Positions 15,286 through 24,430 of a stretch of 52,346 nucleotides of DNA are shown here, piece by piece. The stretch is from contig JAFZYC010000089.1 of NCBI GenBank assembly GCA_017616435.1, forward strand, positions 1 through 52,346, read 5' to 3'. The notes beneath the pieces were generated by a model. It was given only the letters and a program-made list of their open reading frames with translations. It was not told the origin of the DNA and did not search any database. The stretch's first letter is position 1. Each line of letters starts with the position of its first letter. The DNA is from Clostridia bacterium. GTDB taxonomy: Bacteria; Bacillota; Clostridia; Christensenellales; CAG-138. The position numbers and the translations under genes were made by a program.

Positions 15286-16476
15286 CTATTGACCGTTCCC
15301 ATCGGAAGAGAACGGCAGCACGCAGATGCGGACCTCATCCTCCGTACAGCACATGATCCACACGCCTTCCGTGCCCTTGGCGACTATATGTGTGCCATAG
15401 TCGATCGGCTCGGCCATCTCGTATCGGAAAATCCCCACAAGACGGCTGTCCTTATCGTAGATGCGGAGGCTTTGATCGGAATGCGGACGGCCGTTGCTGT
15501 CAATTGTTAGCAGACTGCAACTTGCGTACAGGTTCCCATATTCGTCGACCTCAAGAACGTTGCATTCGAACGCCAGATCATCATCGGTGGGAATGTACCA
15601 GGTGTACTCGCCGTTGGTGATCACGTAGGTCCAATCGGGGTAGTCGGTGATCGTATACTTGATCTTCGGCTCGCAGGGAACAAATTCATCGCCCTCAAGC
15701 TTGAAATCGGGCATGTTTTCTGCCGTGTAGCCGTGGCTCTTCAAGTACAGCTCGCCGTCTATGACCTGTAGTGGAGCACGCTTGATGCTCATCTTGGCCA
15801 TAAGGTAATCGTTCGCATACTCGTAATCCTCGATGTTGCCCGCATCCGGAACAGGTATAGTCTTCCAAACGCTGCCTTCATCGTTTACAGCGATAACGAA
15901 TCCTTTATGGTAGCAACGGATCCAGTAATACCCGTTCCAATACGCCACGCTGCCCTCGGCGGTCAAGGGCTCGAACCCGGCTGCGGAGGCGTCAATATTC
16001 TTCAGCCATTCGCCCGAATTAAGATCGTAAACACGGAGAAGCTGTGCAAAGGCGTCCAGAACAATGAGCCTGCCTTCAGCCACCGTATAAGATGCGGGAC
16101 CGCTGATAATGGGGGTATCGTCGTCAGCATAGATATTTACCTTTACTATGCTCTTGTAATCGTTCCACGGATCGTATTCCGTATCATACACGAGCGGTAT
16201 CGTGATAACGGGCGTGAGCTCGTCAACGCTCACAGGCTCCGGCATCTCGGTGATCTCCGGCCGCTGAGTGGGCTCGGGAGTCGGCGCCTCGGTTGGCTCA
16301 GGAGTCGGCGTTGCCGTGGGCTCGGGAGTCGGAGCTTCCGTCGGTTCCTCGGTCACCGTTTCTGTCGGCACGGCGGGAGCCTCCGTCGGATCGATGGCCG
16401 CGCTATGCGGCGTTCGGCACGCCGCGAGGGAGAGGGTCATAACAAGTATGAGTACGAATGATAATATGCGTTTCAT
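15286..16476 (-). CDS. Tandem lipoprotein 3 (Thr/Glu/Pro linker)
   Basis: A 396-aa predicted lipoprotein and first gene of the array. The ATG at 16476 has CGGAGG upstream; the longer reading to 16542 adds 22 residues with no ribosome binding site or signal. Signal peptide MKRILSFVLILVMTLSLAAC differs from that of lipoprotein 2 at only two positions. After a TEAPTPEP linker (about 30-75) the ectodomain contains EGRLIVLDAFAQLLRVYDLN and related strand-turn units consistent with a beta-propeller. The first about 85 bases of lipoproteins 2 and 3 are nearly identical, showing recent duplication or gene conversion. No clear promoter was found in the 149 nt upstream, which instead hold two hairpins. 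Confidence 0.82.
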   Translation of the reverse strand: MKRILSFVLILVMTLSLAACRTPHSAAIDPTEAPAVPTETVTEEPTEAPTPEPTATPTPEPTEAPTPEPTQRPEITEMPEPVSVDELTPVITIPLVYDTEYDPWNDYKSIVKVNIYADDDTPIISGPASYTVAEGRLIVLDAFAQLLRVYDLNSGEWLKNIDASAAGFEPLTAEGSVAYWNGYYWIRCYHKGFVIAVNDEGSVWKTIPVPDAGNIEDYEYANDYLMAKMSIKRAPLQVIDGELYLKSHGYTAENMPDFKLEGDEFVPCEPKIKYTITDYPDWTYVITNGEYTWYIPTDDDLAFECNVLEVDEYGNLYASCSLLTIDSNGRPHSDQSLRIYDKDSRLVGIFRYEMAEPIDYGTHIVAKGTEGVWIMCCTEDEVRICVLPFSSDGNGQ

Positions 16477-16630
16477 GATCTGCCTCCGTAATCCTTTCGT
16501 CATTGTGAGCATCGCACACTTGCTTACATCTATATAACGCACGAGGAGGCCGAAAGGTTCCCGATTATTACAAAAAAGTTTTTCGCGGCTGATCCGCCGC
16601 GGATCGCCTGCCGGGTGCGCGTAAATGCAG

Positions 16631-16651
16631 AAAAAGCCCCCGAAGGGGCTT
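16631..16651 (-). terminator. Terminator of the HerA-like ATPase gene
   Basis: On the minus strand AAGCCCC, TTCG loop, GGGGCTT then a T run (complement of the A run at 16631-16635), 10 nt after the stop at 16661. Confidence 0.85.
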
Positions 16652-16660
16652 ATGATAGCG

Positions 16661-18205
16661 TCACTTTTTCAAAATGTTAAGTATCCCGCGGAACAGCGTC
16701 CTTCCGAGCTCGCGGCCGATGGAGTGCATAGTGGAGCTGGCTACCTTGCCGAGGGAGGAGTTCTTCTTGCGGGCGTTCTTCTTTTTGGCCTTTTCCTTCG
16801 CGGCCTTCTCGCGCTCCTTCTCCTTCTTCGCGGCCTCCTTCGCGCGCTCCTTTTCCTCCTGCTCGCGGGCCTTTGCCTCCTCGGCGGCCTGCTTGGCCTC
16901 CGCCGCCTTGCGCTCGTCTTCGAGGCGGTCCGCGTTCACAAGCTCGTAGGCGGATTCATCGTCGACCGGCTCCTCATACTTGCCGTAAAGGTCGTCGGCC
17001 TCGATCTCGGCCGTGCGGCGCTCGTCGTCTATCGTGCCCATAGCGGACTGCGGCGGCAGTATCGTCACGCGCTCCGCGATCGTCGGGCGGCCCTTCTCGT
17101 CAAGGAAGCTGACCACGGCCTCGCCGGTGCCGAGCGCCATTATCGCGTCCTCGGTATCGAAAGCGGGGTTCTCGCGGAAGGTCTGCGCCGCGGCGCGTAC
17201 GGCCTTGAGCTCCGTGGGGGTGTATGCGCGCAGAGCGTGCTGCACGCGGTTGCCGAGCTGCGCCAGGATGGGATCGGGTACGTCGGAGGGCTGCTGCGTG
17301 ATGAAGTACACGCCGACGCCCTTCGAGCGGATGAGCTTTACGACCTGCTCGATGTTGTCGCGAAGCGCCTTGGGCGCGCCGTTGAACAGCAGGTGCGCCT
17401 CGTCGAAGAAGAACACGAGCTTGGGCTTTTCGAGATCGCCCTCCTCGGGAAGCTCCTCAAACAGCTCCGCGAGCAGCCACAGCATGAACGTGGAGTAGAG
17501 CAGGGGAGACCTGAACAGCTTCGCGCAGTGGAATATGTTGATATAGCCGCGGCCGTTCTCATCCGTCTGCATCCAGTCACGGATGTCGATCTCCGGCTCG
17601 CCGAAGAAGATATCGCCGCCCGCGTCCTCCAGCTGGAGCAGCGCCCTCTGAACGGCGCCGGCTGACTGACGGGTGATATTGCCGTATTCGGAGAGCAGCT
17701 CGCCCGCGTGATCCGTGGCGTAGGCGACCATCGCGCGAAGGTCCTTGACGTCGGTCAGGAGCCAGCCCTTGTCGTCCGCAAGGCGGAAGACTATCGCGAG
17801 CACGCCCGTCTGCGCCTCGGAAAGGCCGAGCAGCCTCGCGAGCAGCGTCGCGCCCATGTCGCTCACGGTCGTGCGGACGGGATGGCCTCCCTCGCCGAAC
17901 ACGTCCCAGAAGCGGACGGGGAAGCTCTTCATGGGGAAATCCGCGGCGTCTATGCCGAGCGAGGTCAGACGCTTTTCAATGGCGTCTATATTGCCGGCCT
18001 TCACGCAGCCCGCAAGATCGCCCTTGACGTCCGCGAGGAACACGGGCACACCCATTTCGGAGAAGCTTTCCGCCATCACCTTCAAGGTGATGGTCTTGCC
18101 CGTTCCGGTCGCGCCGGAGATAAGGCCGTGCCTGTTGGCCATCCCGGGGAGTATGAACGCTTCCGTATCGCCTTTTCCAATAAGGATCTTTCCGTCTTTG
18201 AGCAT
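16661..18205 (-). CDS. HerA-like ATPase (DUF853 family)
   Basis: A 514-aa P-loop ATPase of the HerA/FtsK-like group. Walker A is GATGTGKT (about residues 31-38), Walker B is [12 protein letters not shown] (about 277-288), and sensor-type blocks [28 protein letters not shown] follow. The C-terminal about 100 residues form a Lys/Glu/Ala-rich coiled coil ([18 protein letters not shown]) ending in a hydrophobic helix. DUF853 proteins are usually about 500 aa; biochemical function is poorly known and is probably hexameric DNA translocation or remodelling. GAGGAGA precedes the ATG. No NurA-type nuclease gene is adjacent, so an end-resection role is not supported here. Confidence 0.88.
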   Translation of the reverse strand: MLKDGKILIGKGDTEAFILPGMANRHGLISGATGTGKTITLKVMAESFSEMGVPVFLADVKGDLAGCVKAGNIDAIEKRLTSLGIDAADFPMKSFPVRFWDVFGEGGHPVRTTVSDMGATLLARLLGLSEAQTGVLAIVFRLADDKGWLLTDVKDLRAMVAYATDHAGELLSEYGNITRQSAGAVQRALLQLEDAGGDIFFGEPEIDIRDWMQTDENGRGYINIFHCAKLFRSPLLYSTFMLWLLAELFEELPEEGDLEKPKLVFFFDEAHLLFNGAPKALRDNIEQVVKLIRSKGVGVYFITQQPSDVPDPILAQLGNRVQHALRAYTPTELKAVRAAAQTFRENPAFDTEDAIMALGTGEAVVSFLDEKGRPTIAERVTILPPQSAMGTIDDERRTAEIEADDLYGKYEEPVDDESAYELVNADRLEDERKAAEAKQAAEEAKAREQEEKERAKEAAKKEKEREKAAKEKAKKKNARKKNSSLGKVASSTMHSIGRELGRTLFRGILNILKK

Positions 18206-18234
18206 AATGATCTCCTCATAAAAAGTTTGATTAT

Positions 18235-18263
18235 ACTATATCAGCAAGGGGCGCGAAAGTCAA
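18235..18263 (-). promoter_or_regulatory. Promoter of the HerA-like ATPase gene
   Basis: On the minus strand TTGACT (18263-18258), 17-nt spacer and TATAGT (18240-18235), 30 nt before the ATG at 18205. Confidence 0.75.
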
Positions 18264-18274
18264 TGACCGCGGGC

Positions 18275-18294
18275 AAAAACGCGGCCGAAGCCGC
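18275..18294 (-). terminator. Terminator of the YgjP-like metallopeptidase gene
   Basis: On the minus strand GCGGC, TTCG loop, GCCGC then GTTTTT, immediately after the TAG at 18297-18295. Confidence 0.75.
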
Positions 18295-18861
18295 CTACCG
18301 CTCCCGCGCGCGCATGAGCAGCGCGCCGCCGTTTTTGCGCAGCCACGCGCGGCACTCGGCATAGGCGGGGAAGACCGCGGCGACGTCCGCCCAGAACGCC
18401 TTGGAGTGATCCATGTGCTTAATGTGGCAAAGCTCGTGAACGACGACGTAATCGAGCACGCTCTCCGGCGCGAGCATCAGCAGACAGTTGAAATTGAGGT
18501 TACCCGCAGCGGAGCAGCTTCCCCATTTCGTTTTCTGGCAGCGCACGCTCACGCGGGAGTAAGTTACGCCGAGAAGCGCGGAATACCGCGCGAGCTTGTC
18601 GGGCAGCACCGCGCGCATACCGTCCGCGAGCGCCTTGATATCCGCCTCCGTGAGCTTGCCCTGATCTTCTGCCTCGGCCTCCATGTCAAGGAGCTTCTTC
18701 CTCTGCTTCGCGATCCAGCCTTCGGAATCGCGCACGAAGCGCTCTATCGCGCGTTTGGAGCAGCCGTAAGGCGCGCGGACGATGATCTCGCCGCCCCTGC
18801 CGACGCTGAGACCTATGGTTTTCCGCCGGCTCTTTATCACGGTATAGCCGCTGCTTTCCAT
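18295..18861 (-). CDS. YgjP/SprT-like zinc metallopeptidase domain protein (DUF45)
   Basis: A 188-aa protein of the YgjP-like (DUF45) family. The Zn-binding motif HELCHIKHMDH (about residues 144-154) has the HExxH core and a downstream His/Asp. The N-terminal part shows the family blocks YTVIKSRRKTIGLSV and IIVRAPYGCSKRAIERFV, and the middle holds KTKWGSCSAAGNLNFN, which precedes the metal site in this family. ATG 18861 has AGGAGG upstream; the reading from 18915 adds 18 residues without a ribosome binding site. Substrates are unknown for the family; a housekeeping peptidase role is likely. Confidence 0.88.
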   Translation of the reverse strand: MESSGYTVIKSRRKTIGLSVGRGGEIIVRAPYGCSKRAIERFVRDSEGWIAKQRKKLLDMEAEAEDQGKLTEADIKALADGMRAVLPDKLARYSALLGVTYSRVSVRCQKTKWGSCSAAGNLNFNCLLMLAPESVLDYVVVHELCHIKHMDHSKAFWADVAAVFPAYAECRAWLRKNGGALLMRARER

Positions 18862-18998
18862 CGTGCACGCTCCTCCTTTTTCGATGATTATACCATAAAG
18901 CGCATGCCGCGGCAAACCCGATCGGCGCGGCGCATTTTCGGGCCTCCCGCGGCACGGTTATACAAACAAATATACATCGGAGCGGAGCCCCGCACCCC

Positions 18999-19027
18999 TT
19001 TACAATCAGGTGCGGTTATGGTATGAT
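18999..19027 (+). promoter_or_regulatory. Promoter of the purine operon
   Basis: TTTACA (18999-19004), 17-nt spacer and TATGAT (19022-19027), 84 nt before purE. Confidence 0.7.
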
Positions 19028-19035
19028 TTTATAAT

Positions 19036-19059
19036 GGTAATACCAATAAACTGGTTACC
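19036..19059 (+). promoter_or_regulatory. Inverted repeat at the start of the purine operon transcript
   Basis: GGTAATACCA (19036-19045) and TGGTTACC (19052-19059) form an imperfect inverted repeat with one bulged base and a 6-nt loop, at about +3 to +26 of the predicted transcript. It could be an operator or an RNA hairpin. It does not match a purine-riboswitch core or a B. subtilis PurR box. Confidence 0.45.
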
Positions 19060-19110
19060 TATGGCATAACGAAAAATACGGTCTCGACACACGCGGGAAA
19101 GCGAGGAATC

Positions 19111-19608
19111 ATGAAGAAAACAGCCCTTATCCTTGGGAGCGACAGCGACCTTCCCATCGCGGAAAAAGCGATCTCAGTATTGAAAAAGCTCGATATGCCC
19201 TTCACGGCGCATATCATGAGCGCGCACCGCACGCCCGAGCGCACGGCCGCCTTTGCGAAGGCCGCCCGTGAGGAGGGGTATGGCGTAATAATCGCCTTCG
19301 CGGGCAAGGCGGCGCATCTTGCGGGCGTCATCGCCGCGCATACCGAGCTGCCCGTCATCGGCGTTCCGATAAAGGGCTCCGATCTCGGCGGCATGGACGC
19401 GCTCCTCTCGACCGTGCAGATGCCCTCCGGCATACCCGTCGCCTGCGTCGCGATCGACGGCGGAGCCAACGCCGCTTGGCTCGCCGCGAGGATGCTCGCG
19501 GTCTCCGAGCCGGAGCTTTCCGAAAAGCTCTCTCTCGAGATGCGCGATATGGCCTCCGCGGTGGAGGAGAAGGATAATAAGCTTCAGCAGAAGCTGAACG
19601 ACCGATAA
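19111..19608 (+). CDS. purE: 5-(carboxyamino)imidazole ribonucleotide mutase, PurE class I
   Basis: A 165-aa enzyme that converts N5-CAIR to CAIR in purine synthesis. Class I blocks are visible: [14 protein letters not shown] at the N-terminus (phosphate binding), MSAHRTPER with the active-site His (about 33-41), the [10 protein letters not shown] loop and [19 protein letters not shown]. The usual AGGAAHLPG motif is changed to AGKAAHLAG. No purK partner follows here, so it must be elsewhere if the N5-CAIR route is used. The ribosome binding site is a modest GCGAGGAA. First gene of the operon. Confidence 0.93.
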   Translation: MKKTALILGSDSDLPIAEKAISVLKKLDMPFTAHIMSAHRTPERTAAFAKAAREEGYGVIIAFAGKAAHLAGVIAAHTELPVIGVPIKGSDLGGMDALLSTVQMPSGIPVACVAIDGGANAAWLAARMLAVSEPELSEKLSLEMRDMASAVEEKDNKLQQKLNDR

Positions 19609-19620
19609 AAGGAGAATACC

Positions 19621-20649
19621 ATGAAGAGCAGCAGCAAGGCATACGCCGAAGCGGGCGTCGATATCACCGCCGGTTACGAGGCGGTAAAGAGGATAAAGGA
19701 ACATGTCGCGAGGACGAAGATACCCGGCACGGCTTCGGAGCTGGGCGGATTCGGCGGCGCGTTCGAGCTCATGGGCTATAAGGAGCCCGTGCTCATCTCC
19801 GGCACGGACGGAGTCGGCACGAAATTGAAGCTCGCCTTCCGTATGGACAAGCATGATACCATCGGTATCGACTGCGTGGCGATGTGCGTGAACGACGTCG
19901 TTTGCTCCGGCGCCGCGCCGATATTCTTCCTCGATTACATAGCGACGGGCAAACTCGTTCCCGAAAGGATAGAGAAGATAGTCAAGGGCGTCGCGGACGG
20001 CTGCTGCGAGTCCGGCTGCGCGCTGATCGGCGGCGAGACCGCGGAGATGCCCGGCTTCTATCCGGAGAATGAATACGATCTCGCGGGATTCGCCGTGGGC
20101 GTGGTCGAAAAGAGCAAGCTCATGGACAACGCCAACGTTCGTGAGGGCGACGTCCTTATCGCAATGCCGTCCTCCGGCGTGCACTCCAACGGCTTCTCGC
20201 TCGTCAGAAAGGTGTTCGACGTCGAGGGCGACGAGCTCTTCCGCTATGTTCCCGAGCTCGGCATGACCCTGGGCGAGGCGCTCCTCACCCCCACAAAGCT
20301 CTACGTCAAGCCCGTAATGGCGCTGCGCAGGGCGGCGGAGGTGCATTCCCTCGCTCACATCACCGGCGGCGGCTTCTATGAGAACATTCCCCGCGCCATC
20401 CCCAATGGTCTCACCGCAAAGGTGTACCGCGACAGGGTGCGCGTACTGCCGATATTCGATATTATCGCCGAAAAAGGCGGTATCTGCGAGCGCGACATGT
20501 TCAACACGTTCAATATGGGCGTGGGCATGGTCGCGACAGTCCCCGCGGCGGACGAGAGGGCCGCGACAGCCGCGCTTCGCGAGGCAGGCGTAGACGCGTA
20601 TGTCGTGGGCGAAGTCATCGCTTCCGACGAGGGCGTGATAGTATGCTGA
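19621..20649 (+). CDS. purM: Phosphoribosylformylglycinamidine cyclo-ligase (AIR synthetase)
   Basis: A 342-aa ATP-dependent enzyme that closes the imidazole ring of FGAM to give AIR. The family start [22 protein letters not shown], the ATP/phosphate loop [16 protein letters not shown] (about 59-74), [17 protein letters not shown] and [11 protein letters not shown] are all present, as is [13 protein letters not shown]. Length is standard. AAAGGAG precedes the ATG, 12 nt after purE. Its stop overlaps the purN start by 7 nt. Confidence 0.96.
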   Translation: MKSSSKAYAEAGVDITAGYEAVKRIKEHVARTKIPGTASELGGFGGAFELMGYKEPVLISGTDGVGTKLKLAFRMDKHDTIGIDCVAMCVNDVVCSGAAPIFFLDYIATGKLVPERIEKIVKGVADGCCESGCALIGGETAEMPGFYPENEYDLAGFAVGVVEKSKLMDNANVREGDVLIAMPSSGVHSNGFSLVRKVFDVEGDELFRYVPELGMTLGEALLTPTKLYVKPVMALRRAAEVHSLAHITGGGFYENIPRAIPNGLTAKVYRDRVRVLPIFDIIAEKGGICERDMFNTFNMGVGMVATVPAADERAATAALREAGVDAYVVGEVIASDEGVIVC

Positions 20650-21248
20650 GGGCAAGGACGGCCGTGCTCGTATCGGGCGGCGGCACCAATCTTCAGGCGC
20701 TCATCGACGCCTCGCTCCGCGGCGAAATGCCCCACGCCGAGCTTGCGCTCGTCATCTCCAACCGCGAGTCGGCCTATGCGCTGACAAGAGCCGGAAACGC
20801 GGGCATACCCGCCGTGTTCATCCCGAACGGCCCCTGCTTCGAGGAGGAGCTTATCGCTCTCCTCGACGAGAACGGTATCGATATGATCGTCCTCGCGGGG
20901 TTTTTGCGGATACTTTCCGAAGAATTCATCGATTGCTGGGAGGGGCGGATAATTAACGTCCATCCGTCGCTCATACCGTCCTTCTGCGGCAAGGGCTTCT
21001 ACGGTCTCAAAGTGCACGAGGCGGCGCTCGAGCGCGGCGTCAAGGTCACCGGCGCGACGGTGCATATCGTCACCGCGGAGGCCGACGCAGGCCCGATACT
21101 GCTGCAGAAGGCCGTCGCCGTAGAGGATGGCGACACCCCCGAAACGCTGCAGAGGCGCGTAATGGAAGAGGCGGAGTGGAAGCTCCTGCCAATGGCGGCG
21201 GAGATGCTCGCCGCAAAAATAACGGAAGAACAGGAGCACATGATATGA
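20643..21248 (+). CDS. purN: Phosphoribosylglycinamide formyltransferase (10-formyl-THF dependent)
   Basis: A 201-aa enzyme that formylates GAR. The N-terminal [17 protein letters not shown] loop, [13 protein letters not shown], the catalytic stretch [18 protein letters not shown] with the conserved His, and [19 protein letters not shown] match PurN; the Asn of the catalytic triad is in IINVHPS. It overlaps purM by 7 nt and the next gene by an ATGA, so translation is coupled. The formyl donor would come from folate metabolism, including FolD encoded at the end of this operon. Confidence 0.95.
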   Translation: MLRARTAVLVSGGGTNLQALIDASLRGEMPHAELALVISNRESAYALTRAGNAGIPAVFIPNGPCFEEELIALLDENGIDMIVLAGFLRILSEEFIDCWEGRIINVHPSLIPSFCGKGFYGLKVHEAALERGVKVTGATVHIVTAEADAGPILLQKAVAVEDGDTPETLQRRVMEEAEWKLLPMAAEMLAAKITEEQEHMI

Positions 21249-21946
21249 ACGACCTTTATTCACTCCTTCGCACGCAGGAATACTCCGGCCGCGGCATAAT
21301 CATAGGCACGACCCCCTCGGGAAAGGCCGCCGTCGGGTACTTTATAATGGGCAGATCAGCCTCCTCGAGGGCGAGGCGCTTTGAAAGGAACGGCGACGAG
21401 CTCGCCATAAAGTACACCGCCGAAAAGGATCCGGAGCACGCGGAGCTCATTATCTATTCCCCGATAAGGCTCATAGGGAACAGGCTCATTGTAACGAACG
21501 GCGATCAGACCGACACCGTGTATGAGGCGCTTCGCCTCGGCGGCAGCTTCGAATCCGCCCTCGCGACAAGGGCTTTCGAGCCGGATCCCCCTCATTTCAC
21601 CGCCAGGATCTCCGGCATGGTCACGTTTGACAGCGGCCGCCCCACATTCGAGCTTTCGGTGCTCAAGGCGGGCGATCCGGAGGGAAGGACGTGCGTCAGG
21701 AACTTCTTCCGCTATGAGGAGCAGAGGGGCGTCGGGCATTTCATCCACACCTATATGGGCGGCAGGGAGGTATTGAAGACCTTCTCCGGCGAGCCTTGGG
21801 AGGTAAACGTCCCCGACGACATAGACGAGTTTACGGAGACCGTCTGGAACGGCATCAACGAGGACAACAAGGTAGCGCTTTACACAAGGTTCATCGATCC
21901 CGCGACCATGGAATACACCGACAGGCTGATCAACAAATACGAATGA
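21245..21946 (+). CDS. IMP cyclohydrolase, PurO-like
   Basis: A 233-aa protein of the PurO-type IMP cyclohydrolase family (first known from archaea and also found in Clostridia). It closes FAICAR to IMP, the last step of the pathway. Family blocks visible are YSGRGIIIGTTPSGKAAVGYFIMGRSASSR (N-terminal), RLIVTNGDQTDTVYEAL (about 83-99), FTARISGMV, GHFIHTYMG and DDIDEFTETVWNGINEDNK. The start is the ATG at 21245, which overlaps the purN stop. It sits directly before a stand-alone AICAR transformylase gene, so the pair replaces the usual bifunctional PurH. Confidence 0.9.
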   Translation: MNDLYSLLRTQEYSGRGIIIGTTPSGKAAVGYFIMGRSASSRARRFERNGDELAIKYTAEKDPEHAELIIYSPIRLIGNRLIVTNGDQTDTVYEALRLGGSFESALATRAFEPDPPHFTARISGMVTFDSGRPTFELSVLKAGDPEGRTCVRNFFRYEEQRGVGHFIHTYMGGREVLKTFSGEPWEVNVPDDIDEFTETVWNGINEDNKVALYTRFIDPATMEYTDRLINKYE

Positions 21947-21959
21947 CGAGGAACAGCAA

Positions 21960-23144
21960 ATGAAAGAACTCAAACTGAAATACGGCTGCAACCCGAACCA
22001 GAACTCCGCGAGCCTCGATATGAAGGACGGCGCGGAGCTCCCCTTCGAGGTTTTGAACGGCAATCCCGGCTATATCAATTTCCTCGACGCGCTCAACTCC
22101 TGGCAGCTCGTTAAGGAATTGAAGGCCGCGCTCAGGCTTCCCGCTGCGGCCTCCTTCAAGCACGTAAGCCCCGCAGGCGCGGCGGTCGGCGTGCCGCTTT
22201 CCGACGTCATGATGAAAAAGCTCTTCGTAGAGAATATCGTGAACATAAACGATTCCCCGCTCGCCTGCGCCTATGCAAGGGCGCGCGGCGCCGACCGCAT
22301 GTCGAGCTTCGGCGATTTCATAGCCCTCTCCGATAAATGCGATCTTTTGACGGCGCTGGTCATCAAGCCGGAGGTCTCCGACGGGGTCATCGCCCCCGAT
22401 TACGATCCGGAGGCGTTGGAGCTCCTTAAAACCAAGAAGGGCGGCAAATACTGCATTATAAAAATGGATCCCGACTACACCGCTCCCGAGCTCGAATCCA
22501 AGGAGGTATTCGGCGTACGCTTCACCCAGAAGCGCAACGACGCCGTGCTTGATGAGAGCACCCTCACGAATATCGTAACCGAAAACCGGGAGCTTCCCGA
22601 TACCGCCAAGCGCGACCTCATCGTCGCGATGATCACATTGAAATACACCCAGTCCAATTCCGTCTGCTACGCGGTCGACGGTCAGGCGATAGGCGTCGGT
22701 GCGGGTCAGCAGTCCCGCATACACTGCACCCGTCTCGCGGGCGACAAGGCCGACAACTGGCTCATGCGCGAGCATGAGAAGGTATTGAGCCTCCCGTTCG
22801 TCGACGGCATAGGCCGCCCCGACCGCGACAACTGCATAGACTGCTACATCGGTCAGCATCCCGAGGACGTCCTTGCCGAGGGCGAGTGGCAGAGGTTCTT
22901 CACGGTCAAGCCCGAGCCCCTGACCGCCGAGGAAAAGCGCGCGTTCCTCGATTCGAGGGCTGGCCTCGCTCTGGCCTCCGACGCGTTCTTCCCCTTCTCC
23001 GACAACATCACGAGGGCTGCGAAGAGCGGCGTCCGCTACATCGTACAGGCCGGCGGCTCCAAGCGCGATCAGGACGTTATCGACGAGTGCAACAGGCTCG
23101 GCATCACCATGGTGATGAACGGCATCCGTTTGTTCCATCATTAA
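21960..23144 (+). CDS. Stand-alone AICAR transformylase (PurH C-domain type)
   Basis: A 394-aa protein that corresponds to the AICAR formyltransferase domain of PurH and lacks the IMP cyclohydrolase (MGS-like) domain. Recognisable are LKYGCNPNQNSASL at the N-terminus, the active-site region AASFKHVSPAGAAVG with the Lys-His pair (about 66-68), NSVCYAVDGQAIGVGAGQQSR and SDAFFPFSDNITRAAKSGVRYIVQAGGS. It transfers formyl from 10-formyl-THF to AICAR; the product would be closed by the PurO-like protein encoded just upstream. A weak ribosome binding site (GAGGAAC) precedes the ATG. Confidence 0.94.
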   Translation: MKELKLKYGCNPNQNSASLDMKDGAELPFEVLNGNPGYINFLDALNSWQLVKELKAALRLPAAASFKHVSPAGAAVGVPLSDVMMKKLFVENIVNINDSPLACAYARARGADRMSSFGDFIALSDKCDLLTALVIKPEVSDGVIAPDYDPEALELLKTKKGGKYCIIKMDPDYTAPELESKEVFGVRFTQKRNDAVLDESTLTNIVTENRELPDTAKRDLIVAMITLKYTQSNSVCYAVDGQAIGVGAGQQSRIHCTRLAGDKADNWLMREHEKVLSLPFVDGIGRPDRDNCIDCYIGQHPEDVLAEGEWQRFFTVKPEPLTAEEKRAFLDSRAGLALASDAFFPFSDNITRAAKSGVRYIVQAGGSKRDQDVIDECNRLGITMVMNGIRLFHH

Positions 23145-23153
23145 GAGGTCTAT

Positions 23154-24428
23154 ATGAACATACTCGTTATCGGCGGCGGCGGCCGCGAATACGGCATCGT
23201 AAAGAAGCTCGCGGAGGATCCGCGCGCCGAAAAGCTTTACGTGCTTCCCGGCAACGGGGGCATGGAGGATATTGCGGAGTGCTTCCCCATAAAGGCGACC
23301 GATCTTGAGGGCGTTTGCGGTTTCTGCAGGGAGCATCCCGTCGATTTCGCGGTGGTCACGCCGGACGATCCCCTCGCTATGGGCATGGCCGACAGGCTCC
23401 GCGAGATGGGAATACCCTGCTTCGGTCCCTCGAAGGCCGCGGCAAGGATAGAGGCCAGCAAGATATTCTCCAAGCAGCTCATGGAAAAATACGGCATCCC
23501 CACAGCGAAGGCGGTCTCGCTCGATTCGCTCAAGGACGCCCTCAGGTATATCTCGGAGAACGAGCCGCCCATGGTCGTGAAGGCCGACGGGCTGGCCTTG
23601 GGAAAGGGCGTGTTCATCTGCCGCACCCGCGAGGAGGCGCAGGCCGCCTGCCTGGAGCTAATGGAGAACAGGCTCTTCGGCGAGAGCGGCGCGCGCGTGC
23701 TCATAGAGGAGTTCCTCGAAGGGCCGGAGGTATCGGTGCTGAGCTTCACCGACGGAAAGACGATAGTGCCCATGGTATCCTCCATGGATCACAAGACCAT
23801 CGGCGAGGGAGGAACGGGCCCCAACACCGGCGGCATGGGCGTCATCGCCCCGAACCCCTTCTATACGGAGGATGTCGCAAAGACCTGTATGGAGAGGATA
23901 TTCCTCCCCACGATAAAAGCTATGGCGGCCGAGGGCTGCCCCTTCACGGGCTGCCTGTATTTCGGCCTTATGATCACGAAGAACGGTCCCAAGGTGATCG
24001 AATACAACTGCCGCTTCGGCGATCCCGAGGCGCAGACGGTGCTCCCGCTCATGGAGACGCCGCTCCTCGACGCGATGCTCGCGTGCGAAAACGGCAGCCT
24101 TGCCGAAACGCCCGTCCGCTTCTCGCAAAGGGCGGCGGCGAACGTCGTGCTCGTCTCCGGAGGCTACCCCGGAAAGTACAACAAGGGGCTGCCCATCGCG
24201 ATAGGCGGGCTCGAGGATGGGACGGAGCTTGTCCACGCGGGAACAAAGAAGACCGAAAACGGCTTCGTCACCGCGGGCGGCAGGGTGCTCAACATCGTTG
24301 CAGTTGCCGACACGCTTGAGGAAGCGACAAAGAAGGCCTACCGCAACGCGGAAAGGGTCAGCTTCGAGGGCATGTACATGCGCCGGGACATCGGCAGGAC
24401 CGCGCTCGATCACATTAAGAGAGGTTGA
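23154..24428 (+). CDS. purD: Phosphoribosylamine-glycine ligase
   Basis: A 424-aa ATP-grasp enzyme joining phosphoribosylamine and glycine to GAR. N-terminal NILVIGGGGREYGIVKKL, central VVKADGLALGKGVFI (ATP-grasp lysine loop) and EGGTGPNTGGMGVI, then the metal-binding region VIEYNCRFGDPEAQTVLPL match PurD. The usual REHAI motif reads REYGI. An AAGAGG ribosome binding site lies 5 nt before the ATG. purL follows 2 nt after the stop. Confidence 0.95.
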   Translation: MNILVIGGGGREYGIVKKLAEDPRAEKLYVLPGNGGMEDIAECFPIKATDLEGVCGFCREHPVDFAVVTPDDPLAMGMADRLREMGIPCFGPSKAAARIEASKIFSKQLMEKYGIPTAKAVSLDSLKDALRYISENEPPMVVKADGLALGKGVFICRTREEAQAACLELMENRLFGESGARVLIEEFLEGPEVSVLSFTDGKTIVPMVSSMDHKTIGEGGTGPNTGGMGVIAPNPFYTEDVAKTCMERIFLPTIKAMAAEGCPFTGCLYFGLMITKNGPKVIEYNCRFGDPEAQTVLPLMETPLLDAMLACENGSLAETPVRFSQRAAANVVLVSGGYPGKYNKGLPIAIGGLEDGTELVHAGTKKTENGFVTAGGRVLNIVAVADTLEEATKKAYRNAERVSFEGMYMRRDIGRTALDHIKRG

Positions 24429-24430
24429 AT

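Noticed and set aside
18862..19110. Purine riboswitch in front of purE
   Set aside because: No three-way-junction core or expression-platform terminator was seen, and the predicted leader is only about 75 nt.
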